Below are positions 45,410 through 56,159 of a DNA stretch of 64,000 bases, piece after piece. The stretch lies in NCBI GenBank assembly GCA_963682175.1, contig OY821788.1, positions 14,898,001-14,962,000 of the forward strand, in the 5' to 3' direction. This DNA comes from Triglochin maritima (taxonomy: Eukaryota > Streptophyta > Magnoliopsida > Alismatales > Juncaginaceae). The position numbers were made by a program, and so were the translations under genes. Position 1 is the first letter of the stretch. Each line of letters opens with the position of its first letter. The notes under the pieces are model-generated. The model was given only the letters and a program-made list of their open reading frames with translations, made no database searches and was not told the origin of the DNA.

Positions 45410-46118
45410 GTGTTGGGCCGTACCCCTGCGATGTTGACTATCACGTTGGAAGTCAGCACACCCTTGGGTCTGGTGGGCATTGTGGGGAGCTTCCTCCATG
45501 GCGCCACGATTGTTTCGGAAGATCAGGAGTTTCCGGCTGACCTGATCTTGTTGCCGATGGAGGATTTCGATGTTATACTGGGGATGGATTGGCTATCCCA
45601 GTATGATGTGCGAGTCTTGTGCCGGGAAAAGAAGATTTTGATCCCGAGGAAGGGGCCACCTGATTTGCTGATCAGGGGAAGGAAGGATAGAGGTGGTCGG
45701 GTTGTGGTGTCAATGGTGAGGGCACGGAAGTTGCTTGAGCAGGGCTGCAGAGCTTTCGTAGCTACCTTAGTCATCTCAGATCCAGAGATGAGGTCATTGG
45801 AGGACATAGAGATTGCCCGGGAGTTTGCTGATGTATTTTCAGATGTCTCTAGTGTGCCGCCTCACAGGGAAAACTTGCGGATCGTACTTGGCATTTTGAG
45901 AGATCATCAGTTGTACACCAAGTTTTCGAAGTGCGAGTTCTGGTTAGACAATGTCGCTTTTCTTGGTCACATAGTATCTGGGGCTGGGATATCAGTGGAT
46001 CCAGCGAAGGTGGAGGCAGTGACTCAATGGAGAGCCCCAACGAGTGTGACAAAGATCAAGAGCTTTGTTGGACTGGAGGGTTATTATCGTCGTTTCATTA
46101 AGGACTTCTCGAGGCTTG
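45410..46118 (+). pseudogene. Tekay-like protease and reverse-transcriptase fragment, copy A
   Basis: Opens just past the protease active site ([14 protein letters not shown]), then the protease flap end [13 protein letters not shown], a connector, and [20 protein letters not shown]. This joins directly to [20 protein letters not shown], skipping the palm that holds the YxDD catalytic motif. After [18 protein letters not shown] it is interrupted by the solo LTR at 46119. Confidence 0.85.
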
Positions 46119-47300
46119 TGATGCATTGCATACATTGCATCATATGTCTTTCATTTAGATTACTTTTATATCAATAAATGCTACTAAGGTATGTGTTTAG
46201 TCGTATTTACAGAATACAGGGACCTGAATGCAAATTACCCACATTCCGAGCATAAACGCGTGCAAAAGATTCATTTCTATCATAAAGACCGAGTTCAAGT
46301 TTATCGGGTTCCAAATGGAAATGCATCCAAGCATAAAAGCATTCAAGGAGCTAATTACAAAAAAGGTCAAGGGCTTAATTGCAAAATGTCAAGGACCTGA
46401 TTGCAAAATAAAAGGACCAAGTTATTGTGTGGAGAAAGTCAAAAGAAAAATCAAATATAAATCTCCAACAATGGAAGGAATTAATCCGGAGCTCAAGACA
46501 ATGGAAAGAATCAATCCAGACGCGCAAATAAAGATCAAATCATGCCATAAACGCACCGCAGAAATCCGGACCCGATCCCATCAACCTGGGCGGCGAATTA
46601 GCCGCACCTCCCATGCATTGTGCGGCGATTTCGCCGCACCAGAGGTGATCCGTGTGCCCGATTTTTGTCCAGTGTCGGGTCGACGCGTGTACTATCCTTT
46701 TATGTATTGGTATCCCCTGTATCGGCTATAAATAGCCCTGTAGGACGAATGTAACACATCTTTGAACCTTTTGTCTTGGATCATTAGTAATAAAATTCTG
46801 TTTTATTTTGTTTTGTTTTAATTTTCTTTTCTTAATGTCTCTAGGATCCCTTCTTCTTCCTCCCTCCATGAGTTTCTAACTCTTTCCAAAGGGTGGAGGT
46901 GATGGAATTAGGGGTAGAGAAGATGAATGCATGTTATTGTTTTAAGTTCGTGATTAGTATATTTTGATTACTTGAGTTTATGTTAAATCATTTATCTTGT
47001 AATGCTTCATAACTAACATGATTTATTTCAAGTTTCTCCATTCTCCAATCTAAACCTAAGTCTAGACCTCCACCCGACGGAATTCTCCATCTTTATTCTT
47101 GTTTTTAGTTTTAATTGTTCTTGTTTCTTGCTTTAGATAATTAAATCAAAAACCCCAAAAACCCAAATTAATTCTTCTCTCCTTTTTCCCTTAAATCGAA
47201 ATCACACTAACAACGAAATCTCTCCCTCCTTGTGTTCGACCCGTACTTGCCACGTCTTCATAGACGCCGTGCACTTGCGGTATAAATAAAATTCTCATCA
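46119..47300 (+). mobile_element. Solo LTR of the 31337 (Athila/Tat-like) family
   Basis: Begins TGATGCATTGCATACATTGC and ends AATTCTCATCA, the same ends as the young element's LTR read in reverse, with moderate divergence. Target duplication GCTTG is exact (46114-46118 and 47301-47305). It carries dyads at 46590-46605 (GCGGC-N6-GCCGC) and 46622-46637 (GCGGCG-ATTT-CGCCGC), upstream of its TATA-like CTATAAATAG near 46728. Confidence 0.92.
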
Positions 47301-47873
47301 GCTTGCTTCACCTCTGACGGCACTGTCGCATAAGGGAGTGAAGTTTGTTTGGTCCCAGAAGTGCGAGGACAATTTTCAGGAACTGAAGTCGGTTGATGAC
47401 TGCTCCAGTTCTGACTCTTCCCAGTGGCAGTGTAGGTTTTGTGATTTTTAGTGACACTTCAGGTGTGGGGTTGGGTTGTGTAATTATGCAGCACGGTCAA
47501 GTGGTTGCTTATACTTCGAGGCAGTTGAAAGTGATGCAGCACGGTCGGGCCGTTTGAGATTCTCTATCGGATCGGAGTTTTTGCCGCTGTAGTTTTTGGG
47601 TCTTCACAACGTCTTCCACGTTTCTATGCTGAGGAAGTACGTAGCAGATCCTTCTCACGTGATTCAATTAGTGGTTCCGGAGATCCCACAAGATTTGTCT
47701 CTCGAGGAAAGACCAGTGGAGATCGTGGATCGGATGGAACACCATCTCAGGAGGAGGACCATTCCAATGGCGAAGGTCAGGTGGCAGCACAATAGTGAGC
47801 GAGAGGCCACATAGGAAGTTGAGGAAGGGCTCCGGAAGAAGTTCCCAGAACTGTTTGGTGAGTTTCGGTTCTA
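47301..47873 (+). pseudogene. Tekay-like copy A, RNase H start fused to C-terminal domain
   Basis: Resumes LASPLTALSHKGVKF with a frameshift, reaches the RNase H start, then jumps near 47548 to the post-integrase region GRAV*DSLSDRSF. It continues GLHNVFHVSMLRKYV and the chromodomain-like LSLEERPVEIVDRMEHHLRR. A TAG cuts the end. A large deletion has removed most of RNase H and all of integrase. Confidence 0.8.
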
Positions 47874-47908
47874 ATTTCGTGGACAAAATTCTTTTAAGGA
47901 GGGTGGAT

Positions 47909-48380
47909 TGTAATATCCTAAATCCTTGCTTTGCACTAATCATGTTTTGGACTTGATTAGGGGTTGTTTAGGGAGGCTTAAGAGTTGGTGAGATGGACGA
48001 CTGAGATTGAAAGGAGGGTTTTGTATATAAGGTGGGTTTCTCTCTCCCTCTCTTTCTCTCTCTCACTCGTCTCACAACTCTCACTCACTCTCTCTCTCTC
48101 TTCAGACCTTCGAGAAGGATTCCAAGAGCTTCTGCGTGACCGGGAGAAGATCGTGCGGAGTGGGGGCACGTTGCCAGAGTTGTGTTGATCGTTGCTCGGT
48201 TGGGTTTGCCAGAGTTTGGGCTCGAGAGGAAAAGCTCGTCGTTGGGTCTTCAAAGGTTTCTTCAAGTCTTCAAGCTATGTCAAGCTGTACTTTGATGCTC
48301 ACTTATGCTTTCGTGAGTGTTGGAGTGGTCGACGGTAGGCCGCATGGCCCGTCGGACCTGTGCACCAGCTTTCTGCACTG
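47909..48380 (+). repeat. Truncated Tekay-like LTR between copies A and B
   Basis: Starts TGTAATATCCTAAATCC after the purine tract and matches 50860-51340 closely, including a TATA-like TATATAAGG and a CT-rich leader. It ends at TTCTGCACTG, where copy B interior begins (ATCAGGGGAAGG). The remaining about 1390 bases of the LTR, the primer site, gag and half the protease are missing. Confidence 0.85.
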
Positions 48381-50825
48381 ATCAGGGGAAGGAAGGATAG
48401 AGGTGGTCGGGTTGTGGTGTCAATGGTGAGGGCACGGAAGTTGCTTGAGCAGGGCTGCAGAGCTTTCGTAGCTACCTTAGTCGTCTCAGATCCAGAGATG
48501 AGGGCATTGGAGGACATAGAGATTGCCCGGGAGTTTGCTGATGTATTTTCAGATGTGTCTGGTCTGCCGCCTCATAGGGAGCACTTGCAGATCGTACTTG
48601 GCATTTTGAGAGATCATCAGTTGTACGCCAAGTTTTCGAAGTGCGAGTTCTGGTTAGACAGTGTCGCTTTTCTTGGTCACATAGTATCTGGGGCTGGGAT
48701 ATCAGTGGATCCAGCGAAGGTGGAGGTAGTGACTCAGTGGAGAGCCCCGACGAGTGTGACAGAGATCAAAAGCTTTGTTGGACTGGCGGGTTATTATCGT
48801 CGGTTTGTTAAGGACTTCTCGAGGCTTGCTTCACCTCTGATGACACTGTCGCAGAAGGGAGTGAAGTTTGTTTGGTCCCAGAAGTGCGAGGACAGTTTTC
48901 AGGAACTGAAGAGTCGGTTGACGACTACTCCAGTTCTGACTCTTCCCAGTGGCAATGGAGGTTTTGTGATTTTTAGTGACGCTTGTGGTGTGGGGTTGGG
49001 TTGTGTACTGATGCAGCACGGTCAGGTGGTTGCTTATACTTCGAGGCAGTTGAAAGTGTACGATAGGAACTACTCCACTCATGATTTGGAGTTGGAAGCA
49101 GTGGTTCACGCACTGAAGACCTGACGTCATTATCTGTATGGTGATAAGTTCGAGGTTTTCACAGATCAACAGAGTCTGAAGTATCTGTTTTCGCAGAAGG
49201 AGCTGAATATGAAGCAGCACAGGTGGCTTGAGCTGATCAAGGACTATGATTTCACTATCTCTTACCATCCGGGGAAGGCGAATATAGTTGCAGATGCCTT
49301 GAGTAGGAAAGTGGAAATTTCAGCTGCTAGTTTGTGTATTCAGGAGTGGAGGCTGCTCGAGACATTGTCAGAGTGGAAGCCATTCACCACGGACTCTGAG
49401 GGCGCAGTGATAGCTGGACTGAGAGTGGAGCCTAAGATTGTCACGAGTATTGTCCAGGCTCAAAGAGCTAACGAGGAGTTAGCTGGGTTGTTGCAGTTGG
49501 TTGCCAGAGATGGATCAGATTTCAGTATAGGAGTTGACGGAGGTCTGAGATTCAGGGGCCGTGTCTGGGTACCAAATGGGGGAGATCTGAAGAATGAAAT
49601 CTTGGAGGAGGCACACAGATCCTGTTATTCCATACACCCGGGTAGCACGAAGATGTATAAGGATCTTCAGAGGAATTTCTGGTGGAAGGGGATGAAGACT
49701 GAGATAGCGGAGTTTGTTGACAGATGTTTGGCTTGTCAGCAGGTGAAGATTGAGCAACAGAGACCCGCGGGACCGATCCAGAGGATAGATCTGCCAGAAT
49801 GTAAGTGGGAGCATGTGACGATGGATTTCGTCACCGGGTTGCCGAGGACGAGGAGATATCACGACGCGATTTGGGTGATAGTTGATCGACTGACCAAGTC
49901 ATCGCATTTTCTGGCAATCCGGACCACCTTACCCTTGGAAGACCTGGCTAAGCTGTACGTTGAGGAGATAGTCTGATTGCATGGTGTGCCAGTAAGTATT
50001 ATATCTGATCGAGACACCAGGTTTACTTCCAGATTTTGGGGGAGTTTGCAGCAGGCTCTAGGAACTCGGTTGAAGTTCAGCACAACATTCCACCCACAGA
50101 CAGATGGGCAGTCTGAGAGGACGATCCAGACCCTAGAATATATGCTGAGAGCTTCTGCTCTGGATTGGGAAGGGCACTGGGATGAGCATTTACCGTTGAT
50201 AGAGTTCGCCTACAACAACAACTACCATTCGAGTATCGGAATGACACCGTACGAGGCTTTGTACGGGAGACCTTGCAGATCACCAGTATGCTGGGGCAAT
50301 GTAGGCGAGAGAAAGATGATCGGGCCTGAGATTGTGCAGATGTATGTCGAAAAAGTTGATGTGATCAGGCAGAGATTAGCGACAGCTTAGAGTAGGCAGA
50401 AGAGCTACACGGATAGGTGTAGGCGTGCACTGATGTTCGAGGTAGGCGATCACGTTTTCCTGAAGATTTCACCATCTCGAGGAGTGATGAGGTTCGGGAA
50501 GAGGGGGAAGCTCTGTCCGAGGTACGTCGGGGCGTTTGAGATTCTCGATCGGATCGGACAGGTTGCCTGCAGGATTGTGTTGCCACTGTAGTTTTTAGGT
50601 CTTCACAACGTCTTCCACGTTTCTATGCTGCGGAAGTACGTAGATTTGTCTCTCGAGGAAAGACCTGTGGAGATCATGGATCGGATGGAACACCATCTCA
50701 GGAGGAGGACAATTCCAATGCTGAAGGTCAGGTGGCAGCACAATAGTGAGCGAGAGACCACTTGGGAAGTTGAGGAAGAGCTCTGGAAGAAGTTCCCAGA
50801 ACTGTTTGGTGAGTTTCGGTTCTAA
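48381..50825 (+). pseudogene. Tekay-like pol, copy B: deleted reverse transcriptase, RNase H, integrase, chromodomain-like end
   Basis: The connector [20 protein letters not shown] runs to GLPPHRE and jumps to [20 protein letters not shown], the same reverse-transcriptase deletion as copy A. Then come RNase H ([36 protein letters not shown]), an integrase HHCC zinc domain (AHRSCYSIH to CLACQQVK), and a DDE core with [15 protein letters not shown] and [10 protein letters not shown]. The tail LSLEERPVEIMDRMEHHLRR is chromodomain-like (Tekay/Del type). Stops at 49122, 49974, 50388 and 50589 break it. Three of them fit single C-to-T or G-to-A changes of expected Trp, Arg and Gln codons. Confidence 0.9.
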
Positions 50826-51344
50826 TTTCGTGGACGAAATTCTTTTAAGGATGGTGGATTGTAATATCCTAAATCCTTGCTTTGCACTAATCATGTTTTG
50901 GACTTGATTAGGGGTTGTTTAGGGAGGCTTAAGAGTTGGTGAGGTGGACGACTGAGATTGAAAGGAGGGTTTTGTATATAAGGTGGGTTTCTCTCTCCCT
51001 CTCTTTCTCTCTCTCACTCGTCTCTCACTCATCTCTCAACTCTCACTCACTCTCTCTCTCTCCAAACCTTCGAGAAGGATTCCAAGAGCTTCGGCGTGAC
51101 CGGGAGAAGATCGTGCGGAGTGGGGGCGCGTTGCCGGAGTTGTGTTGATCGTTGCTCGGTTGGGTTTGCCAGAGTTTGGGCTCAAAAGGAAAAGCTCGTC
51201 GTTGGGTCTTCAAAGGTTTCTTCAAGTCTTCAAGCTATGTCAAGTTGTACTTTGATGCTCACTTATGCTTTCGTGAGTGTTGGAGTGGTCGACGGTAGGC
51301 CGCATGGCTCGTCGGACCTGTGCACCAGCTTTCTGCACTGTAAC

Positions 51345-51850
51345 GTTCGACCGGTGGCATGGTTTGGTCGACCGGTCGTAGTGTAATTTGGGTGAAATCT
51401 CTCGTACCGGTCGAACGATACCTTGAAGGTGGTCAACCGGTAGTGCAAATTGAGCGAGAGATGGAGACTCTGGGTGATTTCGGTCGAACGGGACCCCTTT
51501 GCCGGTCGACCGAAAGCACTGTTGTAGGTCGGTTGGAGCGTTGACCATCCAAACGGTCGACTGCCTAGTTGACTCGTTCGACCGACGATTTAAAATAGCT
51601 TAACGTTTGTGCGACCACGTGATTGTTCGGTCGACCGGAGTATTATGTTTGATTGGATTTTCTACTGCTCGTTTTCGGTCGACCGGTGGTCGCGTGTGGT
51701 TCGACCGTTTGTACTTTTTATTGCGATATGGAGTTTTCACTGGTCAAATTCGTTCGAACGGGTCCCCTTTGTCGTTCGACCGGTTGACAAGTTTTTCGGT
51801 TGGGCGAGTCGTATGGAGATGATTCGGTTGACCGGTTTGGTGGTTTTGTT
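51345..51850 (+). promoter_or_regulatory. GGTCGACCGG dyad cluster in the Tekay-like LTR
   Basis: About a dozen CGGTCGACCGG-like dyads (TTCGACCGGTGG, TTGGTCGACCGGTCG, TTCGGTCGACCGGAG, GTCGTTCGACCGG) every 25-45 bases. Unlike the Copia case they lie downstream of the TATA-like box at 50972, in the transcribed part if that box is used. Confidence 0.5.
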
Positions 51851-51891
51851 TGACCGTTTGGTGCGGTTTTGTGTGGTTTTAGTGTTGTGGA

Positions 51892-52225
51892 GCCAGCTCA
51901 AGATGGCAACGGGTCTCTGGCCTTTTTGGGGCAACGATACAGACATTACCGGCCTGAGAGTGGTTCTTGGGTGTTGTCAGGCCAGCCCAAGATGGCAGGG
52001 TCTCCGGCCTTAGAGGGGCAACGGTACAGACATTTCCGGCCTGATGGTGGTTCGTGTGTTTGGTGCCAACTCAAGATGGCAACGGGTCTCCGGCCCTAGA
52101 GGGGAAACGGTAAAGACATTGCCGGCCTGAGAGTGGTTTACCGGAGCAGCTCAAGATGGCATCGGGTCTCCGGCCCTAAAGGGGCAACGGTACAGACATT
52201 ATCGACCTGAGAGTGATCCAGCGTT
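51892..52225 (+). repeat. Four tandem about 83-bp repeats in the Tekay-like LTR
   Basis: Units start near 51892, 51981, 52065 and 52146. Each contains CAAGATGGCA, GGGTCTCCGGCC, GGGGCAACGGTACAGACATT and GGCCTGAGAGTGG. Units differ by substitutions and short indels. The region is notably GC-richer than its surroundings. Confidence 0.85.
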
Positions 52226-52731
52226 GTGTTGTAGCCGAGTGTGTTTCCGGCTATGGTGCCTGGGGCACTATGAGGGTTGGGCTAGAGGACCCACGAGACC
52301 CGTCACTGCTTGGTGTCTACTGTGGTAGGGAGAGAGTTCTCGGGGGCCCAGTGAGACGATATTTGTTTATTGCATTTCATATGATATATGTTTTAGATGT
52401 CTAGTTCATTTATTGTGATGGAAGTTTGGCATACGGGGTTTCCTTATGGGAAACTCAGTAATAGACATGTTTTATTTTAGGTCGTGAGCGGCACTAGGAG
52501 GTGGTGACTGAGGAGCAGCACGTTCGGGGCAAGATCCTGCTTTTCTTATTTTTGAGGTCCGATTGATTACATGTATATTTTTCTTATCTTTTGTTGTAAT
52601 CACACTTTTGAAACTCTCAGATATATATATTGTATACATGTTGGTGCACTAGTTGCATGTTTTCTTTGGTAATATCGTCGTGTGGTGTTTTATTAAAAAT
52701 TTAAATTTCTTACATTTTTGAGGATGTTATA

Positions 52732-53072
52732 CTTTTACATTTTAAAATATTTATACCTAAACACATGCCCTTCTAGTAGTTAATATTATGCAAATAATAT
52801 TTTCAAAAACAAACGTAATGTTTGTAGTCTTATTCTACGATGCTCCTACGACGTTTGGATGCAACAATCAACTCATATTAACTTCGAACACAAAATAACG
52901 ATAGTGAAATAGACAAATCAAAAAATAACATTTTCTTGTTAGTTGTCATCACTATGACCAAAACTAATACTTTTAGGCTCCATTTGCGTTACTGCAGCTT
53001 TTGAAGATACTGCATTTTCAAGTTCCCATCAATTTAAAAATGTATTTTGAAAAAAAACATTACTATATGCAC
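52732..53072. other. AT-rich spacer, no gene recognised
   Basis: From the end of the Tekay-like LTR to a small solo LTR. A segment at about 52978 (AGGCTCCATTTGCGTTACTGCAG) resembles the end of a hAT-type MITE, with a weak inverted counterpart near 53685-53710. Confidence 0.3.
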
Positions 53073-53457
53073 TGTTAGCAATCTACGATTGAATCTACAG
53101 GTTCGGATTTACCTTTGTAGTAGAACATGTGGCAGCGGAATGGATCGGCGATCATCTACGGAATCCTCTGGAGCACCGGTCGGTCTTCTACTCTCTTGGA
53201 GAAGAAGCACGAGTCCACAACCCAAGAGTCCACGGATTGACTTGGTTGAGGTGGAGGGACGAATGGGAGAGAGAGGGAGAGGTGGCGGCTAGAGTTTGGT
53301 GGGGCTAGGGTTTGCACACATGAACCTTCATCCAATTCGAGGCTCCCCTCCTTATATAGATGGTCCCACCCTAAACCCTAAATGTGTAGTCCAATGGGAA
53401 CGCATCATGTGTCAGTGCTTTGGGAAAATATCTTATTAATCCTAGATTAATCCAATA
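53073..53457 (-). mobile_element. Small solo LTR, 385 bp, reverse orientation
   Basis: Flanked by TGCAC on both sides (53068-53072 and 53458-53462). In reverse sense it runs TATTGGATTAATC...GATTGCTAACA; the first G of TG seems mutated to A. A reverse-strand TATA (CTATATAAGG) lies near 53354-53363 and a CT-rich leader follows in LTR sense. Length and layout suit a small Copia LTR; the family is unknown. Confidence 0.7.
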
Positions 53458-53462
53458 TGCAC

Positions 53463-53632
53463 GGTGTGTTTGGAGAAAAATATTGATTTTAAAACTCATT
53501 GCTTCATAAAAAATGAAAAGGGAAAAGAGAACACATTTGAGAAAATAAAAGATGTCTTAACTATTTTCACTTTCTGAAAGAAAACAAATGCAAATTTATA
53601 ATATAGTATTTAAGGCGATCCAAACACCTTCT
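53463..53632. mobile_element. Possible MITE with GGTGTGTTTGG-type ends
   Basis: Left end GGTGTGTTTGGAGA and right end ATCCAAACACC form an imperfect inverted repeat about 170 bp apart with AT-rich filler. No target duplication is evident. Confidence 0.3.
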
Positions 53633-54615
53633 GAGGTTTAAAAACTACATTCTATGAAAAATAAAGTTTTTCTTCGAACGAATTATTAGGGTTATCCAAA
53701 CTGGCCCTTAGTGTTTTGCTATTTGGATATAGAGTGCCTAGAGACAAAAAAAAATTGTTGCATCCAAATCCCATATTGCATTGCAAAATAAGCCAAAGAT
53801 ATGTGTTGTTCTTTTGCTTTTGCTTATATATATAATTCAATATTTTCATATTTTTAAACATCCCCCAAGTTAAATTCTAGTGGGTCATCATTGTAACAAC
53901 ATTGACACTAAAGTGAATTTTGCAAGTCAAAAGAAAACATTGGGCATTTTCACAACGGTGAATGTGCGAAGGCTACTTTGAAGGGTATCGTATAATAAAT
54001 CTATTTTATGGAGAGAGAAAAAATATTAGCATCATCATTTACATCAGAACCTTGAAAATAATGAAATACATGGATAATGTCTTCATCTGTTAATGTATAA
54101 GGTTGGTCTCATTTAAAAGATTAACAATAAACAGTTATGAAAGACTTATAGGGGTCCCACCCCCCAACAAGTTAATCATGTAAAAACTAGGAGTTCGTGA
54201 ACATTGGTATATAGCTTTGGTTTTCGACCATTACGGTTGTCAAATACAAGATTACAACAAACTAAAAGAGCCACATATCCAAGCCCGCTGAGCATGTTTT
54301 CTGCGAACTTGCTATCCTCGAAGGTGCAGAGAAACATATGAATTTGTCTCCTCGAAGTCCCATATACGCTCCTCCACCAGCGTATATCCTCACAGAGACG
54401 TTACCCTCCTGTGCTATCCTCCTTTAATTATGTTTTCATCGTAAGAAATCAATTTTCATATAGAAGCCATTGGAAAACTTTAACCTTACCTTTCTAGATT
54501 TGATACATCAAAGGATACCATATGTCCCACCTTTAAGGAATTTATAAAAACTCATAGTTGGAAAGTTCCACTTTTGGCAAGTGACTATTTTCTGATATCA
54601 GAATCATTAGATGGT
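53633..54615. other. Non-coding stretch, no gene recognised
   Basis: AT-rich intergenic sequence with short ORFs lacking domains. A patch near 54290-54420 is somewhat GC-richer, without coding evidence. Confidence 0.4.
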
Positions 54616-55109
54616 TAAAATGTTAGACCATAACCCCCTTAGGGTTACTGTTGGGGGAGATGGGTTATGCATGGGAATGGTGCATGAACAGTGGGCGTGG
54701 GTGAGGTGATGGGTGTAGGGTGGCTGTGATGATGGGGATTTTTGGGTTGGGTTTTAAAGAGAAAAACATTTCTCTTGTTCCCTTCCTTCTTTTTCTTCAT
54801 CATCTCCCTCTCACTTTCTCTTTCTTGTCCGGCGTTCCAGAGGTCGTTGTGGAGGCTCCGACGAGTGGAATCGAGCTTGGAGTTGCGGAGGCGCGGTCGT
54901 GAGGCACGCTAGATCAAAGGTTCGGTGGTTGCGGGGGACGTCGAGCGAACTCCGGCGTGCTCCGCCTTGCATTTGAGGTATGCCGGTTCTTTAGTTAGTT
55001 TTGTTGCTCACATACGTTAGGGTGGAGTTGTGGTTGGTCGCGGGAGGTCGGAGACCTCACCGGCGGTGAGAAACGACGTAAAATCCTCGACTGGCATGAG
55101 GTTGTTGTC

Positions 55110-55690
55110 GACCAACGGTCGACCGGTGCCTTCAGGCGGTCGACCGATTTAGTATTTTTGCTCGACTTTAACCAACATCGGTCGAACGATGCCCTAAGGT
55201 GGTCGACCGGTTGTGCTTGTGCTGGTGGGTCGGAGGATGGTCTGAGAGTTTTCGGTCGAACGGGACCCCAGAGTCATTCGACAGTTGCTCGTGTTTCGCT
55301 CAGACTGGACGATGACCATTCAAACGGTCGATTGTTCCTGACCTTTGGTCCAACCGGAACTTTAGTTAACTTATGATATTTGTTCAACCGTTTTTAAATT
55401 TGTTTGACTGTTTTTATAGTTGTTCGATCGGAAGATGACCTAGACTACTCGGATGCCCATGGTAGTTTCTGGTCGACCGGGACCCCTGAGTCGGTCGACC
55501 GTTTGACTTGTATGATTTTGACCAGACTCTGGATTTTGACCCCGTATTCGGTCGACCAGTTTTAGATTGGTGTTCGACCATTAGGACTTAAGTGATGCGG
55601 AGAGAGTTTGACTGTTACAGACTTTCGGTCGACCGAACCCCATGGGAACAGTCAACTGGATTGCCTATTCTAGTCAACCGTTTGTGCACG
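55110..55690 (+). promoter_or_regulatory. GTCGAC dyad cluster in the Tekay-like solo LTR
   Basis: Repeated CGGTCGACCGGT, CGGTCGACCGAT, TCGGTCGAACG, GTCGACCGG and decayed forms (GTTCAACCG, GTTTGACTG) every 25-45 bases, parallel to 51345-51850 in the other Tekay-like LTR though spacer sequences differ. Confidence 0.5.
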
Positions 55691-56159
55691 GAACTGAATT
55701 CCTGGGTCTTGTGATGTGTCAACTCTGTCACCGAGAGGTGACGTCGGGTACGTTGCTCATGCCTGCTCAAAGACCGCCGTGTGGAAGAGTGTGGATACTT
55801 GGGACGTGCCACCTCCGTTGTTGGAATGTGGTGTGACGTGTTGTTGCTTGACTCTCTGTAGAGTAGCAGACCTGTGGGATCGTATATCCCAATGATGTTG
55901 ATGTTTGACTCTTAGAGCATGATGACCCTGCCGATTACGGTCTGGACCCGTCCTATGTTGTGTCAGGCGTATGTTGTACCGCCGAGGTTGTGTTGGCGAT
56001 GCCGTCGAGGTTTGTGCAGACAATGATGTTCCGGCTTGTTGTGCCATACGTATGTCGTACTGCCGATGTTGTGACGGTGATGCCGCCGATGTGGCTCCGG
56101 CGATGATTCCTCAATTTGGCACCTATCGGATGATGGTTGGACCGATCGGGCTACAGCTC

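Larger units (their letters stand above)
45400..48380 (+). mobile_element. Tekay/Del-like Gypsy copy A, heavily deleted, with partial LTR
   Basis: Starts inside the protease, loses the reverse transcriptase core, RNase H end and integrase, keeps the C-terminal chromodomain-like end and a purine tract, then enters an LTR at 47909 that is cut at about 48380. A solo LTR of the 31337 family is inserted at 46119-47300. Together with copy B this forms interior-LTR-interior-LTR, a tandem arrangement. Confidence 0.85.
50860..52731 (+). repeat. Tekay/Del-like 3' LTR, copy B
   Basis: Begins TGTAATATCCTAAATCC after TTTTAAGGATGGTGGAT and ends GAGGATGTTATA, a likely mutated TGTTACA. It contains a TATA-like TATATAAGG (50972), CT-rich leader, GTCGAC dyad cluster (51345-51850), four about 83-bp tandem repeats (51892-52225) and a small hairpin (GTTTCC-TTATG-GGAAAC, 52438-52453). 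Confidence 0.88.

Noticed and set aside
53463..53632. hAT-type MITE with target duplication
   Set aside because: Inverted ends are imperfect and no matching 8-bp flanks were found, so it is kept only as a low-confidence feature.
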